The notes under the pieces: model-generated | The model's database searches: none | Told to the model about the DNA's origin: nothing | Seen by the model: the letters and a program-made list of their open reading frames with translations, nothing else | IMG/VR virus record: IMGVR_UViG_3300033979_000594 | Coordinates: 1-52,486 of that record | Length of the DNA: 52,486 bases | Strand: one strand, 5' to 3' | DNA from: a virus | Made by a program: the position numbers and the translations under genes | Part shown: one piece after another, positions 41,103-48,618 of the stretch | How positions within the stretch are numbered: position 1 is the stretch's first letter | Layout: each line of letters opens with the position of its first letter

Positions 41103-41960
41103 ATGATTAATCAAGTAATTCATGGTGATTGTTTTGAGGTTTTGAAAGATATTCCTGATGGTTCTATTGACGCTGTAATCACAGATCCGCCTTACATGAC
41201 AACTGATTTAAACTTTGATAAAACAGGCTTTGATGTTGACTTATTCTTAAAATTATTATTACCAAAACTTAAAAGTGATGGACAATTAGCTGTATTTGGG
41301 AGTATTGAATTACTTGCTAAGTTTAGCGGTATTTATCCTATTAGATGGTCAGGAATGTGGTTAAAACCGAGAGGAGTGATGAGAACTCATACAGCCAAGA
41401 AACCTATGAGCAAAAGCGAACCTTACTGTATATTTGCTCACCCAAAACATAAAGTATCAAACCTTGTTTATAACAAAATATTATTGCCAGGAGAGCCTTA
41501 TGAAAAAAAACAAAAAAATACTGGCTATATTAGAGACGGCAAAAATCAAATAGATAGAGCAAATGCTTCTGCATGGACCAAAGATGATTATGTTTCAGAG
41601 AATCATGGGACAAGACAGCAAACAGATGTTATTGAATCTCCGTTCAAAGGCTGCATGAAACATCATGAACGAACCATTCACCCCACACAAAAGCCTGTAG
41701 CACTGATATCTACATTGGTTCGGTGGATATCCAACCCCGGCGATTTAGTCCTTGACCCATTTGCCGGTAGTGGTACAACAGCGATCGCCTGTAAAGAACT
41801 CAACAGAAACTATATCTGCATTGAGAAGGAACGGGAATATGTTGACATTATTCATAAACGCCTAAACACTCCCATTACTGAGAGAGGCTTAACTGTAGAG
41901 GAACAGGTAGAGATTGAGGAGAAGATTAAACCCGGTCATCAACAGTTGTCATTGTTTTAA
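41103..41960 (+). CDS. DNA methyltransferase, beta class (N6/N4), 285 aa
   Basis: DPPY (residues 28-31) is the catalytic motif IV. FAGSGT (residues 220-225) is motif I and comes after it, the beta-class order. PTQKP and LIR/LV segments before it are typical. It would methylate adenine N6 or cytosine N4 in DNA, for host-defence evasion or regulation. The C-terminal 25 residues are charged and end in GHQQLSLF, a QLSLF-type sliding-clamp motif. It is followed by a TACCCACT hairpin. No restriction endonuclease was seen next to it. Confidence 0.93.
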   Translation: MINQVIHGDCFEVLKDIPDGSIDAVITDPPYMTTDLNFDKTGFDVDLFLKLLLPKLKSDGQLAVFGSIELLAKFSGIYPIRWSGMWLKPRGVMRTHTAKKPMSKSEPYCIFAHPKHKVSNLVYNKILLPGEPYEKKQKNTGYIRDGKNQIDRANASAWTKDDYVSENHGTRQQTDVIESPFKGCMKHHERTIHPTQKPVALISTLVRWISNPGDLVLDPFAGSGTTAIACKELNRNYICIEKEREYVDIIHKRLNTPITERGLTVEEQVEIEEKIKPGHQQLSLF

Positions 41961-41963
41961 AAA

Positions 41964-41989
41964 TACCCACTAAAGCGTTTTAGTGGGTA
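41964..41989 (+). terminator. TACCCACT hairpin family, copy 3, after methyltransferase
   Basis: TACCCACTAA / TTAGTGGGTA with loop AGCGTT, 4 bp after the methyltransferase stop. No long T run follows, but position suggests 3'-end formation. Confidence 0.75.
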
Positions 41990-42002
41990 CAAAAGATTCA
42001 AG

Positions 42003-42416
42003 CTACTTCAATGGATACCACTGCTCTTCCTGCTGCTCTTTCCGTAGCAGTTTTGGTAAGGTGCGGAAATAAGAAATTGCTTTCTTTTTAGCATCCTCTT
42101 CGTATACAGCGTAGACGTAAAAACGATATACGTCTCCCAGGAAAGAGTAGCCCTCTTCAATTGAACTTATCCCGACCCATCCCTTAGAGACGTACACTGG
42201 GTATTGTTCTTTAGCGTCAAACTTTACCAAATACGGATTTTTATCATGCTTGAGTAGTTCTGGAATTTTCAAAACCTCTCTCTCTTCAATATACGCGGAC
42301 TCATCTTCATTTAAGCCCCATAGAAGTTTTGCTCTTTCTGCATCTTCCATGGATGCGAAAGCGCCGTGAACCTGATAATCTTCATATTCACCAGAGGTGA
42401 GTAGGTATACTTGCAT
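42003..42416 (-). CDS. Hypothetical protein, 137 aa
   Basis: MQVYLLTSGEYEDYQVHGAF resembles small phage proteins of the type MxVYLLxxGEYxDY. The rest is mixed alpha/beta, with a PYLVKFDAKEQYPVYV segment. Its start overlaps the upstream stop by one base, so it is coupled to the RHH-like gene. Function unknown. Confidence 0.5.
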   Translation of the reverse strand: MQVYLLTSGEYEDYQVHGAFASMEDAERAKLLWGLNEDESAYIEEREVLKIPELLKHDKNPYLVKFDAKEQYPVYVSKGWVGISSIEEGYSFLGDVYRFYVYAVYEEDAKKKAISYFRTLPKLLRKEQQEEQWYPLK

Positions 42417-42667
42417 TAAATTAACTCCAGTAAAATTGTTAGTGCCGATTGGATGCTGTTGACTGCATCTTTGATTAATGCCCGCTTTTGGGTTGCGGGT
42501 TTATTTGGTTTAGAAACTAACAACTCATCATTAGCTATTAGTTTCATGAACTTTGAGATGTTGGGGTATTCACCCCACGTACAGCCAAACTCTAAAGCTT
42601 TATTCTCTAGCTTGGCTTTGTCTTCCATTGAGATAGAGAGCGTGATGCTCTCCTGTTTCCTGGTCAT
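42416..42667 (-). CDS. RHH-like protein, 83 aa
   Basis: ESITLSISMEDKAKLENKAL has an RHH-type strand plus helix. The later segment (SNISKFMKLIANDELL reading; here YPNISKFMKLIANDELLVS) forms the second helix. The C-terminus is a hydrophobic helix. It is coupled with the 30-aa ORF by a 4-bp overlap (ATGA). Likely a small DNA-binding regulator. Confidence 0.6.
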   Translation of the reverse strand: MTRKQESITLSISMEDKAKLENKALEFGCTWGEYPNISKFMKLIANDELLVSKPNKPATQKRALIKDAVNSIQSALTILLELI

Positions 42668-42756
42668 TGCAAATAAATTTCAATTTCCATCTCTTTGTTG
42701 AGTAGATAAAGGGCGATCGCTGACTTTAACTTTTTAACGATAAGTGCAACACCCAT
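42664..42756 (-). CDS. Small ORF, 30 aa, coupled to RHH-like gene
   Basis: TTAGGAGTATTGTACC precedes the ATG (AGGAG with about 9 bases spacing), and its stop overlaps the following start by 4 bp. MGVALIVKKLKSAIALYLLN is amphipathic and may associate with membranes. It looks like a translated leader with a good ribosome binding site. Confidence 0.5.
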   Translation of the reverse strand: MGVALIVKKLKSAIALYLLNKEMEIEIYLQ

Positions 42757-42906
42757 GGTACAATACTCCTAATCACTTGGTTAATAGAGGCTTGGGCTGT
42801 CTCCCTTGTCTCTATATTTATATCATTATTTTATCCTTGTCAATAAGAAATTGTCCGTATTTTAATATATTTTGTACTGAATTTTTGAAGTTGTAAATTG
42901 TACAAT

Positions 42907-43194
42907 ATGAAAAGAAGTAAGCGACGTAACCGACATCAACTAAAACAGCAACTAAGGGAATTAGACGCGATCGCGCTTAAACAAATCCATAGAAGCTACA
43001 ACCTTTCTTCGGCTTCCTGGGGTGGTAGTCGTTGCCCTGGATGTGGAATAAGTATTCGACCGTGCCAACTGCTTAACGCTGATTTTAGCCGGACTTTAGT
43101 AGATGAGTATGGCAAATGGGTTGGGCATATTTCAGGGCATTTTCTACCTTGCAAAAAAGTTAAACGCTGTCCCGGCGAAAGGGATTGGTTTTAA
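42907..43194 (+). CDS. Zinc-ribbon-like hypothetical protein, 95 aa
   Basis: ATG 42907 starts MKRSKRRNRHQLKQQLRELD, a very basic helix. GSRCPGCGISIRPCQLL and LPCKKVKRCPGE give CxxC plus two further cysteines, likely a zinc site. It contains a HIP1-like GCGATCGCG. Possibly a small nucleic-acid-binding protein. It ends upstream of the pseudogene at 43277. Confidence 0.5.
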   Translation: MKRSKRRNRHQLKQQLRELDAIALKQIHRSYNLSSASWGGSRCPGCGISIRPCQLLNADFSRTLVDEYGKWVGHISGHFLPCKKVKRCPGERDWF

Positions 43195-43276
43195 AGTTTC
43201 GGGAATTGATATTATTTTTGCCATTAAAAGGATTGATTATAGTTGCATGATGTGAATCATCGTTTTTATTAATCCA

Positions 43277-43694
43277 ATGTCTTTAATGGCTATTTTTATC
43301 CACAATCAGGTTTTCCAGCTGCGGAAAAACCAGCTACGGAAAAACCAGCTACGGAAAAACCAGCTGCGGAAAAACCAGCTACGGAAAAACCAGCTACGGA
43401 AAACCTGCTATATAATAAATACTTATTCAATAAAGTATTTAATTAAAGAATTATCTAAAGAGGAAGTATCTAAGCGGAATGCCCCTCATAAGAGGATTTA
43501 AGAAAAGAACTAACACAACAGATATCTGTTATTCCTGGCTTAAAGACAAATATTTTTAGAGAACAGATAAATCACTCATTGGACCAGGTTATGCCCGCCC
43601 GCCGCGCTTAAACACTATTGCACAAGAAGCTAATAGACTTTGGTTCAGAATTTATAAAGCAATTTTAAAGCGTACTTATTGCATAAATAAAAAA
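43277..43694 (+). pseudogene. Degraded copy A of the replisome-organiser gene
   Basis: The frame reads QSGFPAAEKPATEKPATEK then TENLLYNKYLFNKVFN before a stop, where the intact gene (14022-15155) has ESGFPATENPATEN and TENLPHNKYLFQEVFKKE. In another frame it continues QISVIPGLKTNIFREQ then INHSLDQVMPARRA and a stop, matching QISIIPDLKEG and KQINHSLDKVAPAAPARL. So the linker and following segment survive, with frameshifts and no N-terminal domain. It lies on the opposite strand to the intact gene and just upstream of the type IV operon. A second copy follows that operon. Confidence 0.8.
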
Positions 43695-43724
43695 TACCCA
43701 CTAATACGCTTTAGTGGATACAAA
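43497..43724 (+). repeat. Direct repeat A flanking type IV-B operon
   Basis: About 228 bp from TTTAAGAAAAGAAC to the TACCCACT hairpin. It matches 47928-48143 with few substitutions and small indels (near-identical on reading). Includes the last part of pseudogene A. Confidence 0.85.
43695..43720 (+). repeat. TACCCACT hairpin family, copy 4
   Basis: TACCCACTAA / TTAGTGGATA arms, loop TACGCT. Inside direct repeat A. Confidence 0.75.
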
Positions 43725-43874
43725 AAAATTTAGTTTAAATCTTTTTTAGTGTATCTCAAGGGTTAATCCCACATTTCATACAGATCGTTTATTGATTAAT
43801 TAGCAAAATTATTACATCCGAAAAATATAAAGTTCCGTATACTTTAAGCTTGACATTATTAATAGCTATTAATC

Positions 43875-43883
43875 TGTTATACT
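43875..43883 (+). promoter_or_regulatory. Extended -10 promoter of the type IV-B operon
   Basis: TGTTATACT is an extended -10 element (TGnTATACT); a start near 43890 would give a 30-nt leader to the GTG at 43921. A TTGACA at 43850-43855 is too far (22 bp) for a standard -35 box. Confidence 0.5.
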
Positions 43884-43920
43884 AAGTTACTATTAAATTA
43901 ATTTAGTTTGGGAAAGTAAG

Positions 43921-44439
43921 GTGACAATAAATCATTATGGGATGCCGCAGACACGAGACAAATGTTATGGCGTAGCGGCTTGTTTAAGTTATTGGGTTTT
44001 CAAATGTCGTGATAGAAAACGTAGTCCAGCGATGGGAACTAAAACCTGGACATACTTGGAATCTTCTATCAAGAATTGCGCGGAAATATCCACAAATTTA
44101 GAAGATTATTTACAAAGGCTTTGCGATAAATTGATATCGCAATTAAGACCTGTAGAGCTAACCAAAATCATTCAACCAACTCAGAGAATACTGAGAATTA
44201 ATGAAGATGCAACTGAAATTAAGGAACTACCAATAGATCGAAGTTTGGTTTTTATGGGGTGGCTTGACTTGCTTGCTGATATTGAACCCCACGGATTTAG
44301 TGAGTGGGACGTAATGGAATTGCTCAGAACAAAAACAGGAGTTATTCAAGTAATTTGTCGTCTGCGATTTGAAGAAGATAGAAGTTTGGGGCTTGATGAA
44401 CCAGAAGATTTTATTGAGGTAGAGGTGACAAATGTTTGA
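43921..44439 (+). CDS. First gene of type IV-B module, Cas11-like small-subunit candidate, 172 aa
   Basis: The GTG start has GGGAAAG upstream; ATG 43942 is an alternative. The protein is mainly helical with an N-terminal segment of basic and aromatic residues (LSYWVFKCRDRKRSPAM) and a middle ENCAEIS/LEDYLQRLCDKLISQL helix, suitable for a Cas11-type small subunit. I see no direct sequence signature, so this rests on size, position before csf2 and the coupled operon. Its stop overlaps the csf2 start by 8 bp (ATGTTTGA at 44432-44439). Alternatively it is an unrelated accessory gene. Confidence 0.5.
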   Translation: MTINHYGMPQTRDKCYGVAACLSYWVFKCRDRKRSPAMGTKTWTYLESSIKNCAEISTNLEDYLQRLCDKLISQLRPVELTKIIQPTQRILRINEDATEIKELPIDRSLVFMGWLDLLADIEPHGFSEWDVMELLRTKTGVIQVICRLRFEEDRSLGLDEPEDFIEVEVTNV

Positions 44440-45565
44440 CAATTATAATATTTTTGACAGAGAGAAATTAACTCTGCATTGCTTAATCACGCTACAGACA
44501 CCATTAAGCCATATAGGCGAAGTATCTGGCAATGTTAGCAACTTGAAAACTACTAAGTTATTAGATTTTGAAGGTAATCCTAGAAGTGTTTTTGTCTATT
44601 CTGGTAATGCAATCAGAAACGGTATTTTGCGCCGGGTAGGAGTGGCAGCAGCACTCACAGAATTAGGAATTAAAGTAAATCCAGATACTCACCATACAAT
44701 GTTTGCTGGCGGGCGAATTGATGGGGGGACGGCTTCAGATATGGAACTGGATAAAAAGATCCGGGTCTTTATGCCTTGGTTGTCAGTATTAGGAACAGCT
44801 AAACCCATAGGTGTTTTTGGAACTAAAGAAGCTCAGATGGTAGCTGGTAGAATTAATGTTGGCAGTGGTTATTTAGTCTGCTATGAGTCAGCAGAATACG
44901 TTTACAATCAAGTCCCAGCAATTTTACCACCGGAAATACAACCGACTATTTTAACATTAATTGAAGCCAAAAACAGACTTTCTTCTGACCCTTTTGTTGC
45001 CACAAAACCACAAGACTTGACTAATTGGAATCAAGTAAAATCAGAATGTTTACCATTGGTCAAAAAAGCAATGAAAACATGGACTGAATACTTAACAATT
45101 GATCAGACAACTCGCAGGGATAGCACTTTAGATCCCAACTTACTCAAATTTCTACCATCAGAAGTACAAGCACAATTAACAGGTGATGGTAAAACTAAAG
45201 AGAAAACTAAATCAGACCAGATGATTGCTGCTGATAGATTAATTATGCCCGGTGCTAAACTTTATTCCCGATGGGATTTGAATTGTACTCAAGTAGAGGA
45301 GGGATGGATATTTGATACTTTGCTCAAGTTCTCAGAATCACCTTATATTGGTGGCAAAGGTAATCGCGGTAATGGCAGGGTTCATCTTGATTTCTGGTTT
45401 CAATCTGACCATGAACGGGGTTTATTGTGTTCTTTGAAGGATGGAGTCATGGGGGACAGATTTATTAATTCCCATCAAAAATATCGGGAATATATCAATC
45501 AGTATCAGCAGTTTTTAAGTGAAGCAAAAACATCCAAAGAATTAAGGAAGTTACTAGGTGAATAA
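44432..45565 (+). CDS. csf2: Csf2 (Cas7-like backbone protein), type IV-B
   Basis: The 377-aa protein has the RAMP-like start LTLHCLITLQTPLSHIGEVS, then a Gly/Asn loop (VYSGNAIRNGILRRVGVAAA) like the SGNSLRGxLR motif of Csf2/Cas7. The thumb-like region includes MFAGGRIDGGTASDMELDKK. A late glycine-rich strand FSESPYIGGKGNRGNGRVHL matches the usual xPxxGGxxxxGxGxV end. In type IV complexes this subunit forms the filament that holds the guide RNA. It is coupled by 8-bp overlaps to both neighbours. Confidence 0.82.
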   Translation: MFDNYNIFDREKLTLHCLITLQTPLSHIGEVSGNVSNLKTTKLLDFEGNPRSVFVYSGNAIRNGILRRVGVAAALTELGIKVNPDTHHTMFAGGRIDGGTASDMELDKKIRVFMPWLSVLGTAKPIGVFGTKEAQMVAGRINVGSGYLVCYESAEYVYNQVPAILPPEIQPTILTLIEAKNRLSSDPFVATKPQDLTNWNQVKSECLPLVKKAMKTWTEYLTIDQTTRRDSTLDPNLLKFLPSEVQAQLTGDGKTKEKTKSDQMIAADRLIMPGAKLYSRWDLNCTQVEEGWIFDTLLKFSESPYIGGKGNRGNGRVHLDFWFQSDHERGLLCSLKDGVMGDRFINSHQKYREYINQYQQFLSEAKTSKELRKLLGE

Positions 45566-46244
45566 TTTAAAAGTCACTGCATATTTGTCTACACCGATTG
45601 GTGTCTATGACAATTGGAGTCCTTCTTTAGACGGACTTCTTACCTATAGATTATTAGAAGAAAATAATCTATTATCATCCAATCCTACAATTCAACAACT
45701 TGCAGAAGTTCAGGATTTTTTAGTAGATGAATTACCGCTTAAACAGAATACAATAATGAATGATAAGTATTTCTGTGTAAGTTCACCTTGTTACGTGGTC
45801 AAAAGTGAAAATACTGATAGATACCGGAAAAGATGGGATAATCATGAAAATAGCTTGAATTGGGGGAAAAGAAAGCCTAAATTCTTGACAGGTGAAGGTG
45901 CGGAAAAGTCTTATGATTTGCCTTTATACACTCGTTTAACGAATAGTATTAGTTGGTTTGCAGTAGGAGACAAAGACGGGATTAACGCTCTATTGTCATC
46001 TGTTACCCATATTCAGAAAAAACGAAGTTATGGCAATGGTGAGATTAAGCAATGGCAAATAGAAATAGCTTATGATGACTACCATTTATGGCGAGATGAT
46101 AAGCTAATGCGTCCTATGCCTGTGAGGTTAATATCACAAAAAATAGATAATCCTCAATTGCTCTGGGGATGGAAAAGCCCAGCCTGGTTAGCAGCTAATA
46201 AAGAACTTTGCTATATGCCAAAGGATAATGTGATTTATGCTTAG
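45558..46244 (+). CDS. csf3: Csf3 (Cas5-like), type IV-B
   Basis: Starts GTG in an 8-bp overlap with csf2. LKVTAYLSTPIGVYDNWSPS and LDGLLTYRLLEE resemble the first beta-alpha of Csf3; KKRSYGNGEIKQWQIEIAYD holds the Gly-rich loop (S-x-G-x-G) of RAMP proteins, here SYGNGEI. At 228 aa it is the normal Csf3 size. It would cap the crRNA 5' end. It precedes the CysH-like gene, the gene order expected of type IV-B loci. Confidence 0.8.
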   Translation: MNNLKVTAYLSTPIGVYDNWSPSLDGLLTYRLLEENNLLSSNPTIQQLAEVQDFLVDELPLKQNTIMNDKYFCVSSPCYVVKSENTDRYRKRWDNHENSLNWGKRKPKFLTGEGAEKSYDLPLYTRLTNSISWFAVGDKDGINALLSSVTHIQKKRSYGNGEIKQWQIEIAYDDYHLWRDDKLMRPMPVRLISQKIDNPQLLWGWKSPAWLAANKELCYMPKDNVIYA

Positions 46245-46983
46245 TAATGGTTCTGGGGTTCAATACCCTTGGTTAAAAAAGAAAATTACCAAAGCCATTA
46301 ATTTCATTAATCAATGGCTAGAACAATGTAATTATCAGGTTTATGCAAGTATTTCCGGTGGTAAAGATAGCTTGGTAATGTCTCATTTAATTAGAAAAGT
46401 TTACCCTGATTGCCCGTTAGTTTGGGTAAACCAAGGACTGTTAGCAGAATGGGATGATTGTATTGAGTTATTGGAATACTTGAAAACTCAAAACTGGAAC
46501 ATTATTGAGCTTTGTCCAGTTCGTGATTTATGGCATTTATACATAGATTACGGAGTTCCATTAGAGGGTACAATGGATACAAAAGTAGATAAATTAATTA
46601 ACCAAAAATTGATTTATGATCCATTACAAGAGTACCAAGAAATTAACAATATCAAGGGGTACGCATGGGGAATAAGGAAACAAGAAAGCAAAAATAGAGC
46701 ATTTTATCTTAACAAGTATGGCGAAGTTCATGAACTAAAAAATGGGTTAATTTGTTGCTCGCCTATTGCTCACTGGACTACAGAAGAAATATGGCAGTAC
46801 ATAGATATGTACTCACTCAAATACCCAGCAATTTATGACATTAACAAAATGACAGTCAGGAATGGTTGCCCGATTGGAACTACAGGAGCAAACTGGGGTA
46901 GATTAGCTGAATTAAAAAGATATTACCCCAGTATTTACAACCAATTTGTTGATAAATTCCCACAAATATCAAACTATGTTTAA
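46237..46983 (+). CDS. cysH: CysH-like PP-loop ATPase of type IV-B module
   Basis: YASISGGKDSLVMSHLIRKV carries the PP-loop SGGKDS at residues 40-45 (ATP pyrophosphatase signature). YAWGIRKQESKNRAFYLN and CSPIAHWTTEEIWQYIDMYS match phosphoadenylylsulfate reductase/CysH-type ends; RNGCPIGTTGANWGRL carries one cysteine that could be catalytic. The same gene is a known companion of type IV-B Cas genes; its role there is unknown. It is coupled by 8-bp overlaps. A DndC/PUA-like sulfur modification function is an alternative. Confidence 0.9.
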   Translation: MLSNGSGVQYPWLKKKITKAINFINQWLEQCNYQVYASISGGKDSLVMSHLIRKVYPDCPLVWVNQGLLAEWDDCIELLEYLKTQNWNIIELCPVRDLWHLYIDYGVPLEGTMDTKVDKLINQKLIYDPLQEYQEINNIKGYAWGIRKQESKNRAFYLNKYGEVHELKNGLICCSPIAHWTTEEIWQYIDMYSLKYPAIYDINKMTVRNGCPIGTTGANWGRLAELKRYYPSIYNQFVDKFPQISNYV

Positions 46984-47737
46984 CTGTTATCTTTGTGCTA
47001 AACCAGCTTCAAACCCACTAGAATTATCTAATACTTTCACTATGCACTCATCAGCTAAGTGTCCAGATTCTAAGCTGCTGTGCGATCGCTGCTATTCCAC
47101 AATTTCTGGTAATCAAAAGCAGTTATGGTATTGGAATGAAGGTAAAAATAAGTGGTCAAAACTGTGGGGACGGTCTTTGTCTAGGGTGTACCAAGGTGAC
47201 ACTTTAATAGCACCAATAATTGAAGGTACTCACACTGAAGGTAAAGATACTTTCTTGGTAGTGAAAAACTTATTAACACGGGTAGAAATCAGGGAATATT
47301 TATTAACCCCCCCTGAACCACCGTTTACTATTGCCATAGCAGAATCAGGACAAAAGCACATTATCCCATGGGCATTAGAAGCGCGTAGTCGTACGCTTTT
47401 TCCAGTTCAATTTGAGTTGGACACGGTTTATGTTGATAGCAGATTTAAAAAGTATTTGCAGATATATGAAGAATTAATGGGATTGGGATTTAGTAAAACT
47501 GAGATTGATTCAGGGAATTATAGAAGCGACAAACTGATGAAAGTTTTTGACGATAGATTTTGGGAACTTGAAGGAGGAATAAAAGCCATTAGAGACACTA
47601 GGTTAATAGAGTTGATAAATTACATCGCTCAACTACAATCAAATGCCTTCGTGGCGGAAATAACACCAATTCCTGTAATTCCTGTTTCTCCTATGAGTCC
47701 ACCTGCAATTAACCCAGTTCAGTTGTCTTTATTTTAG
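46976..47737 (+). CDS. csf1: Csf1-like zinc-finger large-subunit protein, type IV-B
   Basis: ATG 46976 lies in the 8-bp overlap with cysH; an upstream TTG is less likely. N-terminal FNCYLCAKPASNPLELSNTF and LLCDRCYSTI give C4/C7 and C36/C39, with C29 between, the zinc-finger pattern of Csf1. The middle binds-type region (KQLWYWNEGKNKWSKLWGRS) is aromatic/basic. A Pro-rich linker (IPVIPVSPMSPPAINP) ends in VQLSLF and stop: QLSLF is a canonical beta-clamp-binding motif. At 253 aa it is near usual Csf1 size. The rest of the family signature cannot be checked by eye. Confidence 0.72.
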   Translation: MFNCYLCAKPASNPLELSNTFTMHSSAKCPDSKLLCDRCYSTISGNQKQLWYWNEGKNKWSKLWGRSLSRVYQGDTLIAPIIEGTHTEGKDTFLVVKNLLTRVEIREYLLTPPEPPFTIAIAESGQKHIIPWALEARSRTLFPVQFELDTVYVDSRFKKYLQIYEELMGLGFSKTEIDSGNYRSDKLMKVFDDRFWELEGGIKAIRDTRLIELINYIAQLQSNAFVAEITPIPVIPVSPMSPPAINPVQLSLF

Positions 47738-48115
47738 CAAAGAAAGCTTTGAAAGCCTTATATTCTCGATCCGTTAAAAGTAACGTTGGAGTCGTTAAAA
47801 GTAACGTTGGAGTCGTTAAAAGTAACGTTGGAGTCGTTGAATTTAAGGTTTCATCTATATTATTGAACAATCTTAATTAACAGTCTTAATTAACAATCTT
47901 TAGCTTAAGCGTAAATAAAAAAGCTTCTTTAAGAAAAGAACTAATACAACAGATATCTGTTATTCCTGATTTAAAAGTAAATATTTTTAGAGAACAGATA
48001 AATCACTCATTGGACCAGGTTATGCCCGCCGCGCTTAAAAATGACAAGAAGCTAATAGACTTTGGTTCAGAATTTATAAAGCAATTTTAAAGCGTACTTA
48101 TTGAATAAATAAAAA
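47738..48115 (+). pseudogene. Degraded copy B of the replisome-organiser gene
   Basis: Immediately after csf1, the frame AKKALKALYSRSVKSNVGVV matches the basic linker of the intact protein (SKKTQKARTARVKPESGF), then a KSNVGVV repeat and a stop. Later, QISVIPDLKVNIFREQ and INHSLDQVMPAALKNDKKLI recover the intact order (QISIIPDLKEG, KQINHSLDKVAPAAPARLDK). The segment is on the plus strand and frameshifted. The last 200 bp are the direct repeat shared with copy A. Confidence 0.8.
47772..47834 (+). repeat. 21-bp minisatellite (KSNVGVV) in pseudogene B
   Basis: Three tandem 21-bp units starting CGTTAAAAGTAACGTTGGAG encode KSNVGVV. It occupies the same linker position as the PATEN repeats in the intact gene, but with a different unit. 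Confidence 0.9.
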
Positions 48116-48143
48116 AATACCCACTAAAGCGTGTTAGTGGGTA
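47928..48143 (+). repeat. Direct repeat B flanking type IV-B operon
   Basis: About 216 bp near-identical to 43497-43724, including the TACCCACT hairpin at its end. The two copies bracket the five-gene operon. Confidence 0.85.
48118..48143. repeat. TACCCACT hairpin family, copy 5
   Basis: TACCCACTAA / TTAGTGGGTA, loop AGCGTG. At the end of direct repeat B and before the minus-strand 67-aa gene. Confidence 0.8.
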
Positions 48144-48166
48144 TCAGGTTGAAACCTACAATGCAA

Positions 48167-48370
48167 CTATAACACTGTTGAAACAGCCAAGACATCATTC
48201 ATGTCCTGACCATAATATTGAACTTCAGCGGTTCTCCGTCCAAAGCGAATATCCGCGTTTCCGCCGAAGGCTCTAATTTTCCCTGCGGACATCTTGACGT
48301 ACACCTGGTTATCGTCCGTTAAGGAAAAATACCCGCAGACTGGTACGTCTTTAAATTGTCTAAGCTTCAT
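48167..48370 (-). CDS. Hypothetical protein, 67 aa
   Basis: An AAGGAGACAAAACA ribosome binding site precedes ATG. MKLRQFKDVPVCGYFSLTDD has repeating short strands and a GRRTAEVQYYGQDM end, a small beta barrel. It is the same type of 65-70 aa protein found in many cyanobacterial plasmids. Function unknown. Confidence 0.5.
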   Translation of the reverse strand: MKLRQFKDVPVCGYFSLTDDNQVYVKMSAGKIRAFGGNADIRFGRRTAEVQYYGQDMNDVLAVSTVL

Positions 48371-48618
48371 TGTTTTGTCTCCTTGTTTTCTGATTTATAC
48401 ATATAGTCTATCTTATTTTTTGTTTACTGTCAAGTGGTTTTAGAAAATATTTGTTTCGCTTGCTTGCTTGTATGGATTAAATTATTAATAAATTACTCAA
48501 TATTTATCTACTTATGCTATCATTAATAAGTACCCAAAAACGTGATTATTCAGAGTAACCACGTTTCTATTACCAGGTACTTAGTCGCTAGTTTCGATAA
48601 CGACCCCAATATATTAAC
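48371..48618. promoter_or_regulatory. Leader/promoter region of the type V effector
   Basis: 248 bp without a gene. AACGTG / CACGTT at about 48540-48566 forms a hairpin near the 5' leader, and TATGCT near 48513 could serve as -10. Upstream it contains the divergent 67-aa gene's control sequence. No anti-repeat was seen here. Confidence 0.4.

Noticed and set aside
44432-46244. Reading the RAMP genes as type III-associated
   Set aside because: No Cas10, Csm or Cmr partner is present; order with CysH and a Csf1-like zinc-finger protein points to type IV-B.
47928-48143. Direct repeats around the type IV operon as insertion-sequence ends
   Set aside because: No transposase or terminal inverted repeats; the repeats are parts of degraded replication genes.
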